This document shows positions 1-10,684 of a stretch of DNA of 64,000 bases, piece by piece. The translations under genes were made by a program, and so were the position numbers. The notes beneath the pieces were generated by a model. The model was not told the origin of the DNA. It ran no database searches and saw nothing but the letters and a program-made list of their open reading frames with translations. Location: positions 39,518,501 through 39,582,500 of the forward strand of contig CM027377.1 in NCBI GenBank assembly GCA_015680905.1, given 5' to 3'. Numbering within the stretch: the stretch's first letter is position 1; each line of letters opens with the position of its first letter. Origin of the DNA: Coptis chinensis. Its lineage: Eukaryota > Streptophyta > Magnoliopsida > Ranunculales > Ranunculaceae.

Positions 1-220
1 ACAACTGGGAGGCCTTTCAAACTTCCACCGCCTCCCCCACGCTCCCATCGACCTAACCTAGAAGCGATTAGGGTTGGCTATGGTATACAAGATGACATCC
101 TCCTTGAGCACGTGCCTGACGTGACTCACTTTCCCCATTTAGTTCCCCCCAGACCTCGATGTCTCGTGGCCACGGTTGGTCAAATTGTCTCTGGCTTGCA
201 GCTGCCGCTGTCTCTACTAG

Positions 221-2171
221 ATGTCGAAGTATGCAACCATTTCAACATTCCCCCTTGCCGCGAACCATTACAACCACCACCATGATCCCCAAATAGTCCT
301 CCACAACATAATTTCTCATTACTATATACGCAAAAGTACCAAAGACGTGAGCGTAGGATACCAGTCCTTCTGTGTCCTTCCCGGTAAACAGTCATTTGTC
401 CTCAAACTCACCACCTCGGACAAAACTTGGCACCACTACCCCCCTGTATGTCTCCGGTAATTTCCTGTCCACAGATATACCCTCTAAAGTGACTCTCAAT
501 CATCTCACTTTCCTGCCTCGCGGTGAGTTCGATTTACTACATCTCTTTCTTATGTCGACTGTGCCGCGGACTCACTCATTATCTTTATTTCTCTATTACA
601 CAGGTTGGAGGACCGACTTGAAATCCCACTTTTATACCGGCGTGAAGTCCGCGGTCTTTGAGCAGATTCGCAACCTGGGCTCTTCTCAAGCTGAAGTTCT
701 CGGCATAGATCCCTCCCACAGAACCCCCTTATTGACAGACCCCACTCTGCATACTTTGGATAAATACTCTGCTCCATTCTATCGTCCACCGCCCCCCAAA
801 GAACGAAAGCCTCGGCCTTCACCTCCTCCACCATCTGCGTCTGATCCTCCCAAGAGTAAGCCTCACAGTCGCGGCTTCATTCGTAAAACAACCAAGTCTC
901 AGGCCTAGGCTTGTGCTCTAGCGGAGATAGTCAGAAAATCCACTGCTGACCTTCCTTCTCAATCTTGCCGATATACCCCCTCTTCCTTCCGCTCCCTTGT
1001 TGACTGGGAAGATCAATATATTCCTCCAACTTCCCCTCCTGCCAGACTCCCCGCCTTCCCCACGGATGTCACCAAGATTAAGTTATATGACAGTGACTCT
1101 GACGATGAAGTAACAGAAGTTCTCACCTCTCAAACTGTCCCGGCCTCAACTGGCCCCCTCATGTCCACGGATCCCTCATCTGAAGAGCCCCCACACAAGC
1201 GCAGCAGATCCTCTCCTCCTGCAAGACCTTCCGCGGTGTCTCACCCCTCTTCCCAGATGCAGCACCCTAGCAAGGAAACTGCTCGATCTCTCCCAAGGTC
1301 CGCGGCTCCAGAAATTTTCTGCCCCACCTTCAAGGTGCGCGGCCATTCTGTCAATGTGGAGGACTCTGCTCTGGAGAATCCTGTTGTGGCCTTAGCCATG
1401 TTCTATGGTTCCCATCTCCCCCATGACCTGGCTTATGCAGATATTGGGACCTTTAAACAGCATCGTACCTCCCTCTATGCCGGCTGGGAGAAGGTATGTC
1501 CCTCTTTCCCCACCTTCCACTCTCTACTTTATCTATTGTTCTGATTGCTCCTTCATTGCTAGGTGAGCTTGGACATGTCCTACATGATCCGCGGCCTTTT
1601 CTCCTCCCTGAATACTGTGGAATCTCTAGAGAAGGAGGTTGGCGGTCCCAATGGACTGAAGGCCACCTGTGCCTGCCTTCAAGCCGATCTAGCAGCTACA
1701 AACATGGCCAAACTTTGAGCTGAAGATGAATTAAGGACTACCGAAGCTTCACATCAGGACTTCATAGACGGAGTGAATGACCGCTTGAGCAAGCAATGGG
1801 AAGCCCTTGTCCTCCAAGATACCGAGAATACCACCGCCCTCCTTCTGCAACACACTCAAGACATGGAGTAGCTGCGGATAAGCTTCAAAGCTCAAGTCGA
1901 CAAGCGTGTGGCCAAGAAGCTCGCTGACAAACATGCACATTTGATCAAAGAAGGCCGACTCCTCCCAGAAAAACCTCCCTCTCCCATGTCAGAAGACCCG
2001 GTTGTCACGGTCCCAGTTGCCACGGACCAGACTGTTTCTGACTCAGTTGATGTTGCTACTTTCAATCCGCTGCCCGAAGACCCTGTTTGTGAGGCCACCT
2101 CTCCGGGCCAAGCCTCGAGTGCTCTCAAACATTCAACCCTCGTTGAAGACCTATTGCCGAACTTAGACTAG
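221..2171 (+). pseudogene. Antisense additional ORF of the Tat element (putative gypsy-type transposon protein)
   Basis: Pieces 372-908, 1161-1544 and 1908-2171 lie in one plus-strand frame, opposite to gag-pol. A neighbouring-frame piece (221-460) contains VGYQSFCVLPGKQSF, followed by GWRTDLKSHFY at about 604-640. This resembles the Trp/Phe-rich pattern of the family Pfam calls putative gypsy type transposon (Transposase_28). The middle is Pro/Ser-rich and low in complexity, and the C-terminal part is charged and helical. Two segments look like GT-AG introns: about 523-602 (GTGAGT to ACACAG) and about 1495-1560 (GTATGT to TGCTAG). Known Tat antisense ORFs sit between pol and the 3' LTR, as here. 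Function is unknown, and stops break this copy. Confidence 0.55.
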
Positions 2172-3040
2172 CCCCCATGTTGGCTATCTGTCATTTTGCT
2201 AGTTGTTTAGTAACTAACTTACCCGACTAAGTGTGCCATTGTTATTTTTCCCTTGTGTGTTTATTTGGTTTGGAACTGTCTTACTCCCCCGCATTATATG
2301 TATGGTCCATTTGTTTTAATTATTGTTTTGCCTGAAATGCTGCTATTCATCCCTTTCCATCTCTACTCTCTCTCCACTTGTCAGTGTCTACATTGGGGCC
2401 TTCTCTCTTCTTGCCCCCATGTGTGACTCAGGCCTCTCATCCGCGAATATCTCATTTCACTTCGCAGGCACTCATAGACTACGAGGTCCGTTGGGGCAGC
2501 TCAACCTGCCGTGGACACGATTTGAACAGTTTGTCTGCAAGGGCTCATCCCCCTGCGGCCTCTCTTTCGGAGTGGCTTCGCCAACTACTGGGCTTCTCTC
2601 TTTGCCCCCGGGTGCAGCGTATGCCTTTCTTCCGCGGATGGCTCTCCCTGATCTGCGGCTCTAATTTGATGTGGACCTCTCGTCCTTGAACATCTCTTTC
2701 CCTCAAACCGTGTTTAGCCTGACTGCTAAATTTATGCATAAGGGCAAAATTTACTCTCCAAAAGTGTCATTGTATTATATATTTACAAACAGCTCCAGTG
2801 TGTCGTTCTGGATTTTCATTACATTCAAACGTAGAATTTTTTTAATATTCTCACATTCCATGACTTTTCTAGCACTTTTCCCTCCGCTGTCCGCAACTTC
2901 TAAGTGTCAGCTCCTCCTACGTCAACCACTGTATAGGGCCCCTCCCAATTCGGACCCAGCTTTCCATCATTCTCTCTCTTGGTACTGTGTGTCACTTGTC
3001 GCAGCACGGAATCCCATATTCTGAACTGTTGCGGCTTAAG
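2172..3040. other. Spacer between the antisense ORF and integrase
   Basis: No conserved domain is visible on either strand. The ORFs here translate into low-complexity, unlike-protein sequence. At 2900-3040 the minus strand still reads as the C-terminal tail of integrase (the region of RQVTHS and LGPNWEGPY), with breaks. Confidence 0.5.
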
Positions 3041-3946
3041 TCACTTGTTATACCGTCTCTGAAGGCCTCGGTGATATTCCTCTAGTCTGATTCGCGCCGC
3101 GTCTCTTCTCTCTTCTGCTAAAGTCATATCTACTGCCAGTATGCTCTCATTCAGTCCCATTTCCACCGCTCTTGTCCGTATTGTGGCTGCCACCATTTCC
3201 GAGGGAATCACGGCCTCGACTCCATAAGCTAAAGAGAAGGGAGTTTCCCCGGTTGACGTTCGAGGCATTGTCCTGTATGCCCAGAGAACATGACTTAGCT
3301 CATCTGCCCACACGCCTTTCTTATCCTCTAGCTTCCTTTTGAGATTGTTCATAATGGTCTTGTTAGAAGATTCTGCTTCACCTTGTATGCTTATAAGAAC
3401 GCCTGCACTTTGGATTCGGTGAACTGGGTTCCATTGTCCGCAATGATAATATACGGCAACCCAAATCTACAGATGATATTCTCCCATAAGAATTTGATCA
3501 TATAATTCCTTGACCTATTACAGGGTTACTACCTCGATCCATTTGGTGAAATAGTCTGTGGCCGCCAACATGAATCTCTTTTTTCCGCTAGCCATGGGTA
3601 GCGTACCCACTATACCCATTGCCCACATTGCGAAGGACCACGGACTAGACACACTATGTAGTGGTTCTGCTAGCGCAAAGATCATCTGAGCAAATCTCTG
3701 ACACTTTTCACACCGCTTAGCGTAGTTCACGGCATCCCTCTTCATGTGTGGCCAAAATTAGCCCTGCGTTATCAATCTGTGCGCCGTTGTTCTGCCCGCT
3801 GAATGACTTCCATAGTCTCCCCCATGTAACTCCGCCAGCACCTCTATGGCCAACTTCGGCCCGAGACACTTCAACAAAGGCCCATTAAAATTCTTTCGAT
3901 ACAACTCTCCTTCTATTAGTACGTACATCAGAGAAGTCTGCTCCAA
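3041..3946 (-). pseudogene. Tat integrase, catalytically dead
   Basis: 3946-3758 carries the first half of the HHCC zinc-binding domain, and a TAA stop interrupts it just before FWP. 3745-3518 continues with CEKCQRFAQ and the start of the catalytic core, where AMGIVGTLPM stands for the usual GMDIVGPLPM, so the first Asp of the D-D-E triad is Gly. 3352-3041 has WAYRTMPRTSTGETPFSLAYG, a conserved C-terminal region. The part between 3520 and 3352 is frameshifted and contains sequence around the second Asp. Integrase joins element cDNA to host DNA. This copy cannot do so. Confidence 0.85.
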
Positions 3947-3970
3947 TCTCTTTTTCTCCTTTTATATATG

Positions 3971-4531
3971 TCACCACGTCCCAGACAAAAAACTCTTGAT
4001 GGGCTTAATCCAACCCCCCTCTTCCTCCTCGGCCTGACATATCTCCGCCCCTTCCTCTTCCACTTCCTCTGTACTGGGTTTCTCCAGTCGCTTTATTTTT
4101 ATCACTCTCTCTCCAGACTCAAGAATTGCAGCAGCCACGTATGTTAAGGCATTGGCATGTCTATTCTCGCCGCGACCCAGATGTATGAACTTGATCTTTG
4201 CAAACCTGGCGGCCCTCTTTTGCAGCACTTTCAAATATTTTACCATCCGCGGGCATCACACGGCAAACCCCACATTTGTCTGGCACACTACCAAATTCGA
4301 GTCCGAATACACTGTCTGCTCTTTTATCCCCACATCCTCTGCCATTCTCATACCCGCTATTACCGCCTCATACTCTGCCTCATTATTGGATGTCGCGAAC
4401 CCTAACTTCATGGTTAACTCCATTCTGTTGTTCTCCGGCGTGACCAATACCACTCCTATCCTACTGTAAGCGTCTGTGGCTGACCCGTCAGTGAATACTC
4501 TCCACCCATTTCTCCAATCCCAGGGGTCCAA
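3971..4531 (-). pseudogene. Second (archaeal-type) RNase H of the Tat element
   Basis: 4531-4256 begins WRVFTDGSATDAYSRIGVVL, followed by ATSNNEAEYEAVIAGM and YSDSNLVVCQ. These are the Asp, Glu and Asp positions of an RNase H1 active site. The segment comes after the ordinary RNase H of the polyprotein, so the element carries two. A second RNase H of this type is described for the Tat lineage. The chain continues in another frame from 4246 to 3971, with LGRGENRHANALTYVA holding the C-terminal conserved residues. A frameshift separates the halves. Confidence 0.75.
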
Positions 4532-6048
4532 CTAGTCCTGCTCAATGATTTTCTTTTGCTCCATGATCATCTCTTCTCCCCAGGTGGGATCCTCCGCTGG
4601 AAACTTTGCTAAGAATTCTGCCACCACCTGCGCCTTCTCCGTTGTCCTGATCTGATATTGTTTCTCGTAAGAACTCAACATTACTGCCCATTTCAGCATT
4701 CTCCCAGATTTTTTTGCTTTCAATGCTTGCTTTAAAGGCAGATTTGTCACCACCACTACTGAGTGTGCTTAAGTATGGTTTCAACTTCAAGGCAGAGAAC
4801 ACCAATGCCAAGGCATACTTTTCGACTCTACTATATCGGGTCTCGGCATCCAGCAATGTTTTACTTTGGAAGTACACCGGCTTTTCTAACTTACCCACAA
4901 TTTTGACTAGCACTGAGCTAATTGCATACTCCATGACCTCTAAATACAAGTATAGTTTTTCTCCCTGTTCTGGCCGCGACAGCAGAGGGGCCTTACCTAG
5001 ATAACTCTTCAACTCCTTGAACGCCTCCTCGCATTCCACGGTCCATTCAAAATCCGGAGTGTTTCTCAGCAACCGATACAATGGCCTACACTTGTCCGAC
5101 GACTTTGAGATGAACTTATTCAAAGCCGCGACCCTTCCCGCAAGTCTCTGCACCTCTTTGACGTCCTGAGGTGACGACATCTCCACTAAGGCTCTTATCT
5201 GCTCGGGATTGGCCTCTATTCCCCGGTAAGTAATTATGTACCCCAGAAACTTCCCCGTAGTAACGCCGAACGTACACTTCTCTGGGTTAAGCTTTAAATT
5301 TAATGACCGCAGTATGTTGAACGTCTCTTTCAAACCCTCTAAATGTTCTTCCTCTGACATACTCTTCTTCACCATGTCGTCTATGTAAATCTCAATCCCC
5401 TTCCGGATCTTGTTTTCAAACATTTTCTCCCCTAGCAGCTGAAATGTAGCCCCGGTGTTCTTCAATCCAAACGGCATTCTCGTATAGCAATATGTACCGC
5501 TTTTCTACCACGGCGTCGTTTTCTCCCCCGATCCGCCCATATATGGCGACCTGGTTATATCCCATTGATGCGTCCATGAAAGAAAATATTTTAAACCCTG
5601 CGGTTCTATCCACCAGCTCGTCTACTCGGCAAGGGGGTAGCTGTCTTTAGGACATTCTGAATTCACGTCAGTGAAGTCACATACGTACCTTGCCATTCTT
5701 CTTAGGCACCGCGACCACATTTGACAACCAGTCGGTAAACGACACCTCTCGTATTATACCTACCCCCTTCAACTTGGTGACCTCCTCGCGAATTCTTTTG
5801 GCATACTTCGGTCTAATGCCTCGCATCTTCTGTCTTATTGGCTTAATGTCTTCCCTCATATGTAACTTATGACATGCGAATTCTGGGTCTAATCCGGTGA
5901 CCTCCTCAATCGTCCATGCAAACACATCTTTATTGGCAAACAAAAACTGTACTAACTTAACCTTCCATTCCTCAGACAAACTGGAACCTACTGATGTGAA
6001 CTTCTCCTCGTCGCCTTCCCCTAAATTCACTACTTCTATCTCATCCAA
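4532..6048 (-). pseudogene. Tat reverse transcriptase and first RNase H, broken
   Basis: Three pieces in different frames cover the domain. 6048-5677 holds the N-terminal fingers, with WLSNVVAVPKKNGK. 5613-5416 has the FMDASMGYNQ motif. 5477-4542 has MPFGLKNTGATFQ, the catalytic IYIDDMVKKS (YxDD) and the connection/RNase H start, with CEEAFKELKSYL. The 4756-4532 piece continues the RNase H with an HTQ-like tether region. At least two frameshifts, near 5640 and 4780, break the chain. The enzyme would copy element RNA into DNA. The catalytic Asp pair is still present although the ORF is dead. Confidence 0.88.
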
Positions 6049-6559
6049 GGTCTTCAGTCCCTCTGTTGACTACGCCGACCCCTCCCCGACGGTGTATTGT
6101 AATTGCTATGCCGCCTCTTTCCCCGAACGCTGTCTTTTCCTCCCTCGATCCGCGGATCAATCTCTTCACTGTACTCTGGTGACTGCTTTTGGTTGTCACT
6201 TGATCCCTGCGGACCTCATATACCCCGGTAGGAGTAGGGAATCGGATCACTTGGTAGTATGTAGAAGGGACTGCTTTCATCTCGTGAATCCACCTCCTTC
6301 CCAGGATGTCATTGTATTGCGAGTCCGCATCCACCACTTTGAACCTCGAGAACACTATAACTGGTCCCGTGGTCACTGGGAGCAGAAGCTCCCCTAAAAG
6401 TTCCGTCATGCTTCCATTGAACCCATACAAATTTGTCGGCGAGGGCCTCAACTGCTTCCTTTCTATCTTCATTTCCTCCATTGTCCCTCTAAACAGTAAA
6501 TCTACCGCACTGCCGCAGTCCACTAACACCCTCTTTACCATGTAATTTCCCATTGCCAC
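6041..6559 (-). pseudogene. Tat aspartic protease
   Basis: The translation contains VLVDCGSAVDLLF, the equivalent of the D-S/T-G active-site loop of retropepsins, with Cys in place of Ser or Thr. Further on, YNDILGRRWIHEM is the conserved second motif of Tat-type proteases. The enzyme would cleave the Gag-Pol polyprotein and works as a dimer. The frame is shifted relative to gag (the 6980 and 6559 starts differ by 421 nt), so a frameshift lies around 6490-6560. The C-terminal end overlaps the next frame at 6048, which is probably another small indel. Confidence 0.8.
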
Positions 6560-8108
6560 TGTGAATCACCAATGCATCCTCATGCGGGGAATCGATGGCC
6601 TGAAGGTCTGCGTCGGTGAACATTATGCTTCCCCTTCCATTCGCGAACCAGGAGGTCGCTCGTGAATGTCCTACTAATTCGTGGACCTGCTGTATGCTCG
6701 CCGCCCGCCGTATCTTGTCTCGGTGTGCATTGTGGCTCAATATCTCTCCACTGAAGATTACGTTGATCATCCCCAATATCCTCCCCTGGGTCGGTGCTTG
6801 CTTTACTTTTTCCTCTTCTGTTATAAACTCCTTCAACAACCCCTTTTCTATCATCCTCTGAATCAACCATCTCAACGTGTAGCAGCCGTCCGTCTCATGG
6901 TTATGTATTTGATGATAGGCGCAATAGGGTCTGCCTTGTACCTCCACTGGTTTGGTTCGCGGACCCTCATACCCCTGCAAATTCTAAATCAACGGTAGTA
7001 TCTCACTCAACGACTTGTTCAGTGGCACTTGTTCTACCTCGCGATAGGACTTTTTGTCTCGACTCTCCCTCCTAGCCTCTTCTCTGCTCCTCTCGGGTCG
7101 TGACGAATATCCTCGGTATCCGCTGCCTCCTTTGTCCGAGGACTCATATCGCCGACATCCCTCGCCTTTTTCCAGCGATAATACCGCCTTCCCTGGCCTT
7201 CTCACCTCCTTCTACATGGTGTCTTCATACCTGATGTACTTCTCCACCCTCGGGTATAAATCTTGTAATGTTGCAATTTCATTCTTGGCTACCGACTCAT
7301 GTACCCTCGTTCCCGAGCGCAATCCTCTCTCGAAAGCTATCACTACCGTCCTTTCGTCCAGATTCTCCACTTTCAAGGTCTCCGCCTTGAATCTACACAA
7401 GAAGTCCCTCACCGATTCAGCAGACCTTTGTCTTACATTGAACAAGGCTGCAATGTCCACAACACGCTTCTTCTGGTGTATAAAATGGTCAATGAACGCC
7501 TGCTCCAACTCCTGAAAGCTATTAATACTCTTAGAAGGTAATATGTAATACCAGTCAGATGCTCCCCTTTTTAAGCTTGCCGGGAACATCATACATCCCA
7601 GACCGTCATACTGTGGCTCCTGCCACAATGGCATCTGCTGCCGGAAGTGATGAATATGGTCCGCGGGGTCTTCAGTCCCATCATACCTCTCAAACCTTGG
7701 CTGGTTGAATCTCTTCGGCACCTCCGACTTCCGGATCAGCGTCGCCCAAATGGGTTCATGGTTCAACCCCCGCCACCACCGACTTGCCGCACCTCCCATG
7801 CCCTTGCCTGCTCCGGACTAGCTTTCGGATCGGCAAATCATTTCTCGACTTGCTCCTTGGTGAGCCCCACCACCGCCTCTTCTTCCGTCTCCTGCCTCCC
7901 CCTCTCTCTCTCTCTCCCGGCCCACCTCCCTTTCCGACTCCTCTATTGTCTCTTTCTCTCTCCTTAACCCCTCATTTTCTTCCCTCAATCTTACTATCTC
8001 CTCATGCAACAACCTTGTTTCCTCCGCCTTTGACATTACTGTCTCTTCCCTACCTTGCTCTTCCCTTTCACTCCTTACTGACTCCACATCCATCTCGGCC
8101 ATCGTCAT
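6489..8108 (-). pseudogene. Tat gag (capsid/nucleocapsid), broken
   Basis: One reading frame runs from the ATG at 8108 to 6489 and is interrupted only by three TAG codons, at 7818-7820, 7212-7214 and 6984-6986. The N-terminal 90 or so residues are rich in Glu and Arg and look like a coiled coil. The middle (7799-7212) is a retrotransposon gag capsid domain, with the patch RFERYDGTEDPADHI followed by a Trp- and Phe-rich core. The C-terminal part has a Cys/His cluster (YCAYHQIHNHETDGC) typical of Tat gag. Gag packages the element RNA into virus-like particles. TAG stops in place of CAG or TGG codons fit deamination of methylated cytosine, which is an inference. Confidence 0.85.
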
Positions 8109-8165
8109 CTTTTTAGGTCAATCCACTCTTCTTTTTATCGTCATCTCACTATTTTTCACTCTCGT

Positions 8166-8183
8166 TCCCCACAGACGGCGCCA
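8166..8183 (-). other. Primer-binding site of the Tat element
   Basis: The minus strand reads TGGCGCCGTCTGTGGGGA two bases after the LTR end. This sequence recurs directly after the 5' LTR of Tat-type plant elements, where a host tRNA 3' end primes minus-strand DNA synthesis. I did not assign the tRNA. Confidence 0.8.
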
Positions 8184-8185
8184 AA

Positions 8186-8538
8186 TGTTATGACATATCT
8201 TTCTCTCCTCCTCTCCTGTTCTATTTATAATCTCTCACCTCTCTCTTAGGCCCTCCACCTGTCCCTCTATCTCTCGGTCCATCGATTGCCGTGTGGAGGG
8301 TTCCCGTACGACCCTAGGGTTTTCCCCTTGCACCTGTTGGGCACGTGTCCCGATGGTACAACTCCAGGTCAGCTATCCCTTCAAGTCGCGGCTTTCCACT
8401 GTCGATTCTTGGTTCTCAGGCTTCATGCTCGAGTCCTATGTCCGCGGCCCTTCTAGAATACCTCCCACCCCACTGTATATCCTCTTTCTAGATCCATCAT
8501 CCGCCGGACCACCGGCCATCATAAATTGGGTCGCTACA
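8186..8538 (-). repeat. 5' LTR of the Tat element (353 bp)
   Basis: On the plus strand it starts TGTTATGAC and ends GTCGCTACA, giving the canonical TG...CA ends. On the minus strand it starts TGTAGCGACCCAATTTATG, and its end is followed by two bases and the primer-binding site. The 5 bp outside it, GTGTC (8539-8543), should be one copy of the target duplication. The partner copy is off the left edge, so this cannot be checked here. Confidence 0.85.
8221..8230 (-). promoter_or_regulatory. TATA box of the Tat LTR promoter
   Basis: The minus strand reads TTATAAATAG inside the LTR, 35 bp upstream of its end and correctly oriented to drive the element's gag-pol RNA. The short distance implies a very short R-U5 segment. 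Confidence 0.5.
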
Positions 8539-10303
8539 GTGTCCAAGCGCCCAAGTGCCATGTTACAACCACATATACAGGAAACTCACGCTAAATCGCT
8601 AATCCATCATATTGGAATGGTCTTCAACTGATTACGCTATAACGTTAAGCACGTCATGCATTTCGGCCGCTACTCCCCAAAATTATTGGCAACGGCCAAC
8701 GAACTTGAAATGGATGGGATCATGGGATTGAAAACTAGGTCAATATTCTGTTAACTAGCAGGTCGTATATGGATGTGAGTGTTGCACTAAAACAACTTTC
8801 ACTTTCTTCGGAAATGGACTTATGGACCACAACTCCAGTACTCCACATAACCACATGCGTCAAAAGCAAGCCATGTGAGGCTTTCTCACGACTGCTCGCA
8901 TGCATTCCCAGACCCAGGAGGGCGGGAACACTGAGATTGCAAACCCTTTCAATGGGGCCACACACAAAAACGTAGTGTCTGGCGCTCTGCCAAGTAATGT
9001 AGAACAATATTATTTGCAATCGTATTATTCCCAGACAATATTAAATGGCCATTTTGAGCCATTCTATTATCTATTTTGTGCTGCGTAGGTGAATTGGCCA
9101 ATTCGTATTCCAGGCCATATTAACAATTAACTAAAACCTATTGAAATTAGACCAAGCCTTTTCAATAGCATTTCTGATTTGTATATTGTGTTTGCACCAA
9201 AAGAGGAAATAACTTTTGAAGACGTAACAGATCAGAGGCGTCATGGGCCAAAAGTTTGGTAACACTAACCGAATAGCTTGTTGCTGCTATAGAATTCCAT
9301 AAACTTTGCTCATGTTCATGTATGCATTGTGGATTTGTGGTCCTCCTCTGTCCTTCACTTTGTTTGAGTATAATACTATAGTGTAATACAATTTTAGAAC
9401 TAACTCGCACTGAAATGTATTACTAGAAAATATTTTTGGTAAAAACTAAATTTATATGAAAATTCTGTAAACACAAAATAGCCTCTTCAAGAAATGAGTG
9501 CAAAAGTCCAACTACTGTGGCAATTATTGCCTGGACAATAGCCGTTCAGTTCTCTAGAAAAATTTGATAATGAAGTTTACTGTTCAAGTGTCAATGCCGA
9601 AGAACTGGGTATAAAGCCTAAAAAAGATACAAAAACTGTTATTATCAGGAAAAAAAAGAAGAAGAAGAAAAAGAAAATATACATAGACTGTGAGACATCT
9701 GAACAGGCAGCCACATGAAAAACCAAGCACGCTCACGTGGTGACTCATGGACTCATGGACTCATGGTACATAAATGCTTTATCTAATCCTTACCCCCAAT
9801 AAAATGGTTATACTTTTGGTCTTAATTGTAAGCTAGTGATTAGTGAAGTTTAAAGTAGTATTCATGTGGCTGTTTGACTAATGGAGTTCAAAAAGCTTCT
9901 CTCAAGTCTCACCTCAATTTAAAGTATATATTAACGTACACTGTCACACACATGACACACGCAGTCCAAATCAGTACTATACAGTATACATCACTCTTTG
10001 GCTCTTTGCACATAACACAAAAGGAATAACAACATTCAACGTCTCTACTCTCTAGGAATAAGATAATAAGCAGTAAGTACGCAGCAAATCTAGCTTCTCT
10101 GAACAAAAATTCCGTTCATTGACTCATCCAAAGTAGCAAAGGTCCTCTCCCCAAATAGCAAATTGTAAGTGATAAACATGATTAAGACATTTAATCTCCA
10201 AATATTTTATTTCAGAAAATAGCGGACACGTATACACACACACGACGACAGACGTAACATTCCCAAAAGAAACTTGCCTTTTATTCTTTCATTCATCACC
10301 TAC
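8539..10303. other. Intergenic DNA upstream of the ELMO-domain gene
   Basis: AT-rich sequence without a recognisable gene. A 9-bp unit GACTCATGG is repeated at about 9740-9766, and a purine tract of AAG/AAA repeats lies at 9645-9675. The last several hundred bases should hold the promoter of the downstream gene. Confidence 0.6.
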
Positions 10304-10311
10304 TATAAATA
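10304..10311 (+). promoter_or_regulatory. TATA box of the ELMO-domain gene
   Basis: TATAAATA lies 374 bp upstream of the ATG and is followed about 30 bp later by a C/T-rich stretch typical of plant transcription starts and leaders. The leader includes CTT and CT/TA microsatellites at 10390-10448. An intron in the leader is possible but I could not place one. Confidence 0.6.
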
Positions 10312-10389
10312 ACAAGAAACAAACAACTCACCATTTCATTTCCTCTCCTCCACAACCAAAAAACCAAACCAATCCTCATTTCTCATTTT

Positions 10390-10450
10390 TCTTCTTCTTC
10401 TTCTTACATATTAAACCCTAGATTCTCTCTCTCTATATATATATATAATA
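10390..10450. repeat. Microsatellites in the ELMO gene 5' leader
   Basis: A (CTT)n stretch is followed after about 20 bp by (CT)n running directly into (TA)n and AATAATAA. Such tracts are frequent in plant 5' untranslated regions and vary in length. Confidence 0.7.
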
Positions 10451-10684
10451 ATAAAAACAGTCTTCAAATATTATCCTCATTTCTCTTCGTTCTTGATCAT
10501 CAAGCTTCTTTTCATATGATTCTGTGTTCGAAATCGTTACTTTTAAACAATGTTGTTGTTATAGATTGATTTTTTTTTAAAGACGGTTGAAATTCCTTGA
10601 TATTAGGCTAGTTTGAAGGGAGATAGAAAATTAGGATTTGTAAGAATAATAATAATATGGTTTACTAAGTAGTAGTAGAATAAA

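Larger units (their letters stand above)
1..8538 (-). mobile_element. Tat-lineage Ty3/gypsy LTR retrotransposon, partial, degenerate
   Basis: Read on the minus strand, the order is LTR (8538-8186), primer-binding site, gag (8108-6489), protease (6559-6041), reverse transcriptase with RNase H (6048-4532), a second RNase H (4531-3971) and integrase (3946-3041). A spacer and an ORF on the opposite strand follow. This order, the double RNase H and the extra antisense ORF are known traits of the Tat lineage. The second LTR and polypurine tract must lie left of position 1. Stops in gag, a stop in integrase and frameshifts in pol show that the copy is dead. It is GC-richer than the surrounding DNA. 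Confidence 0.9.

Noticed and set aside
2323..2739. Overlapping ORFs on both strands in the Tat spacer
   Set aside because: Their compositions are mirror images of GC-rich non-coding DNA. No conserved pattern.
9909..10106. Minus-strand ORF of 65 codons upstream of the ELMO gene
   Set aside because: Low-complexity hydrophobic translation, no motif, and it lies in the promoter region of a gene on the other strand.
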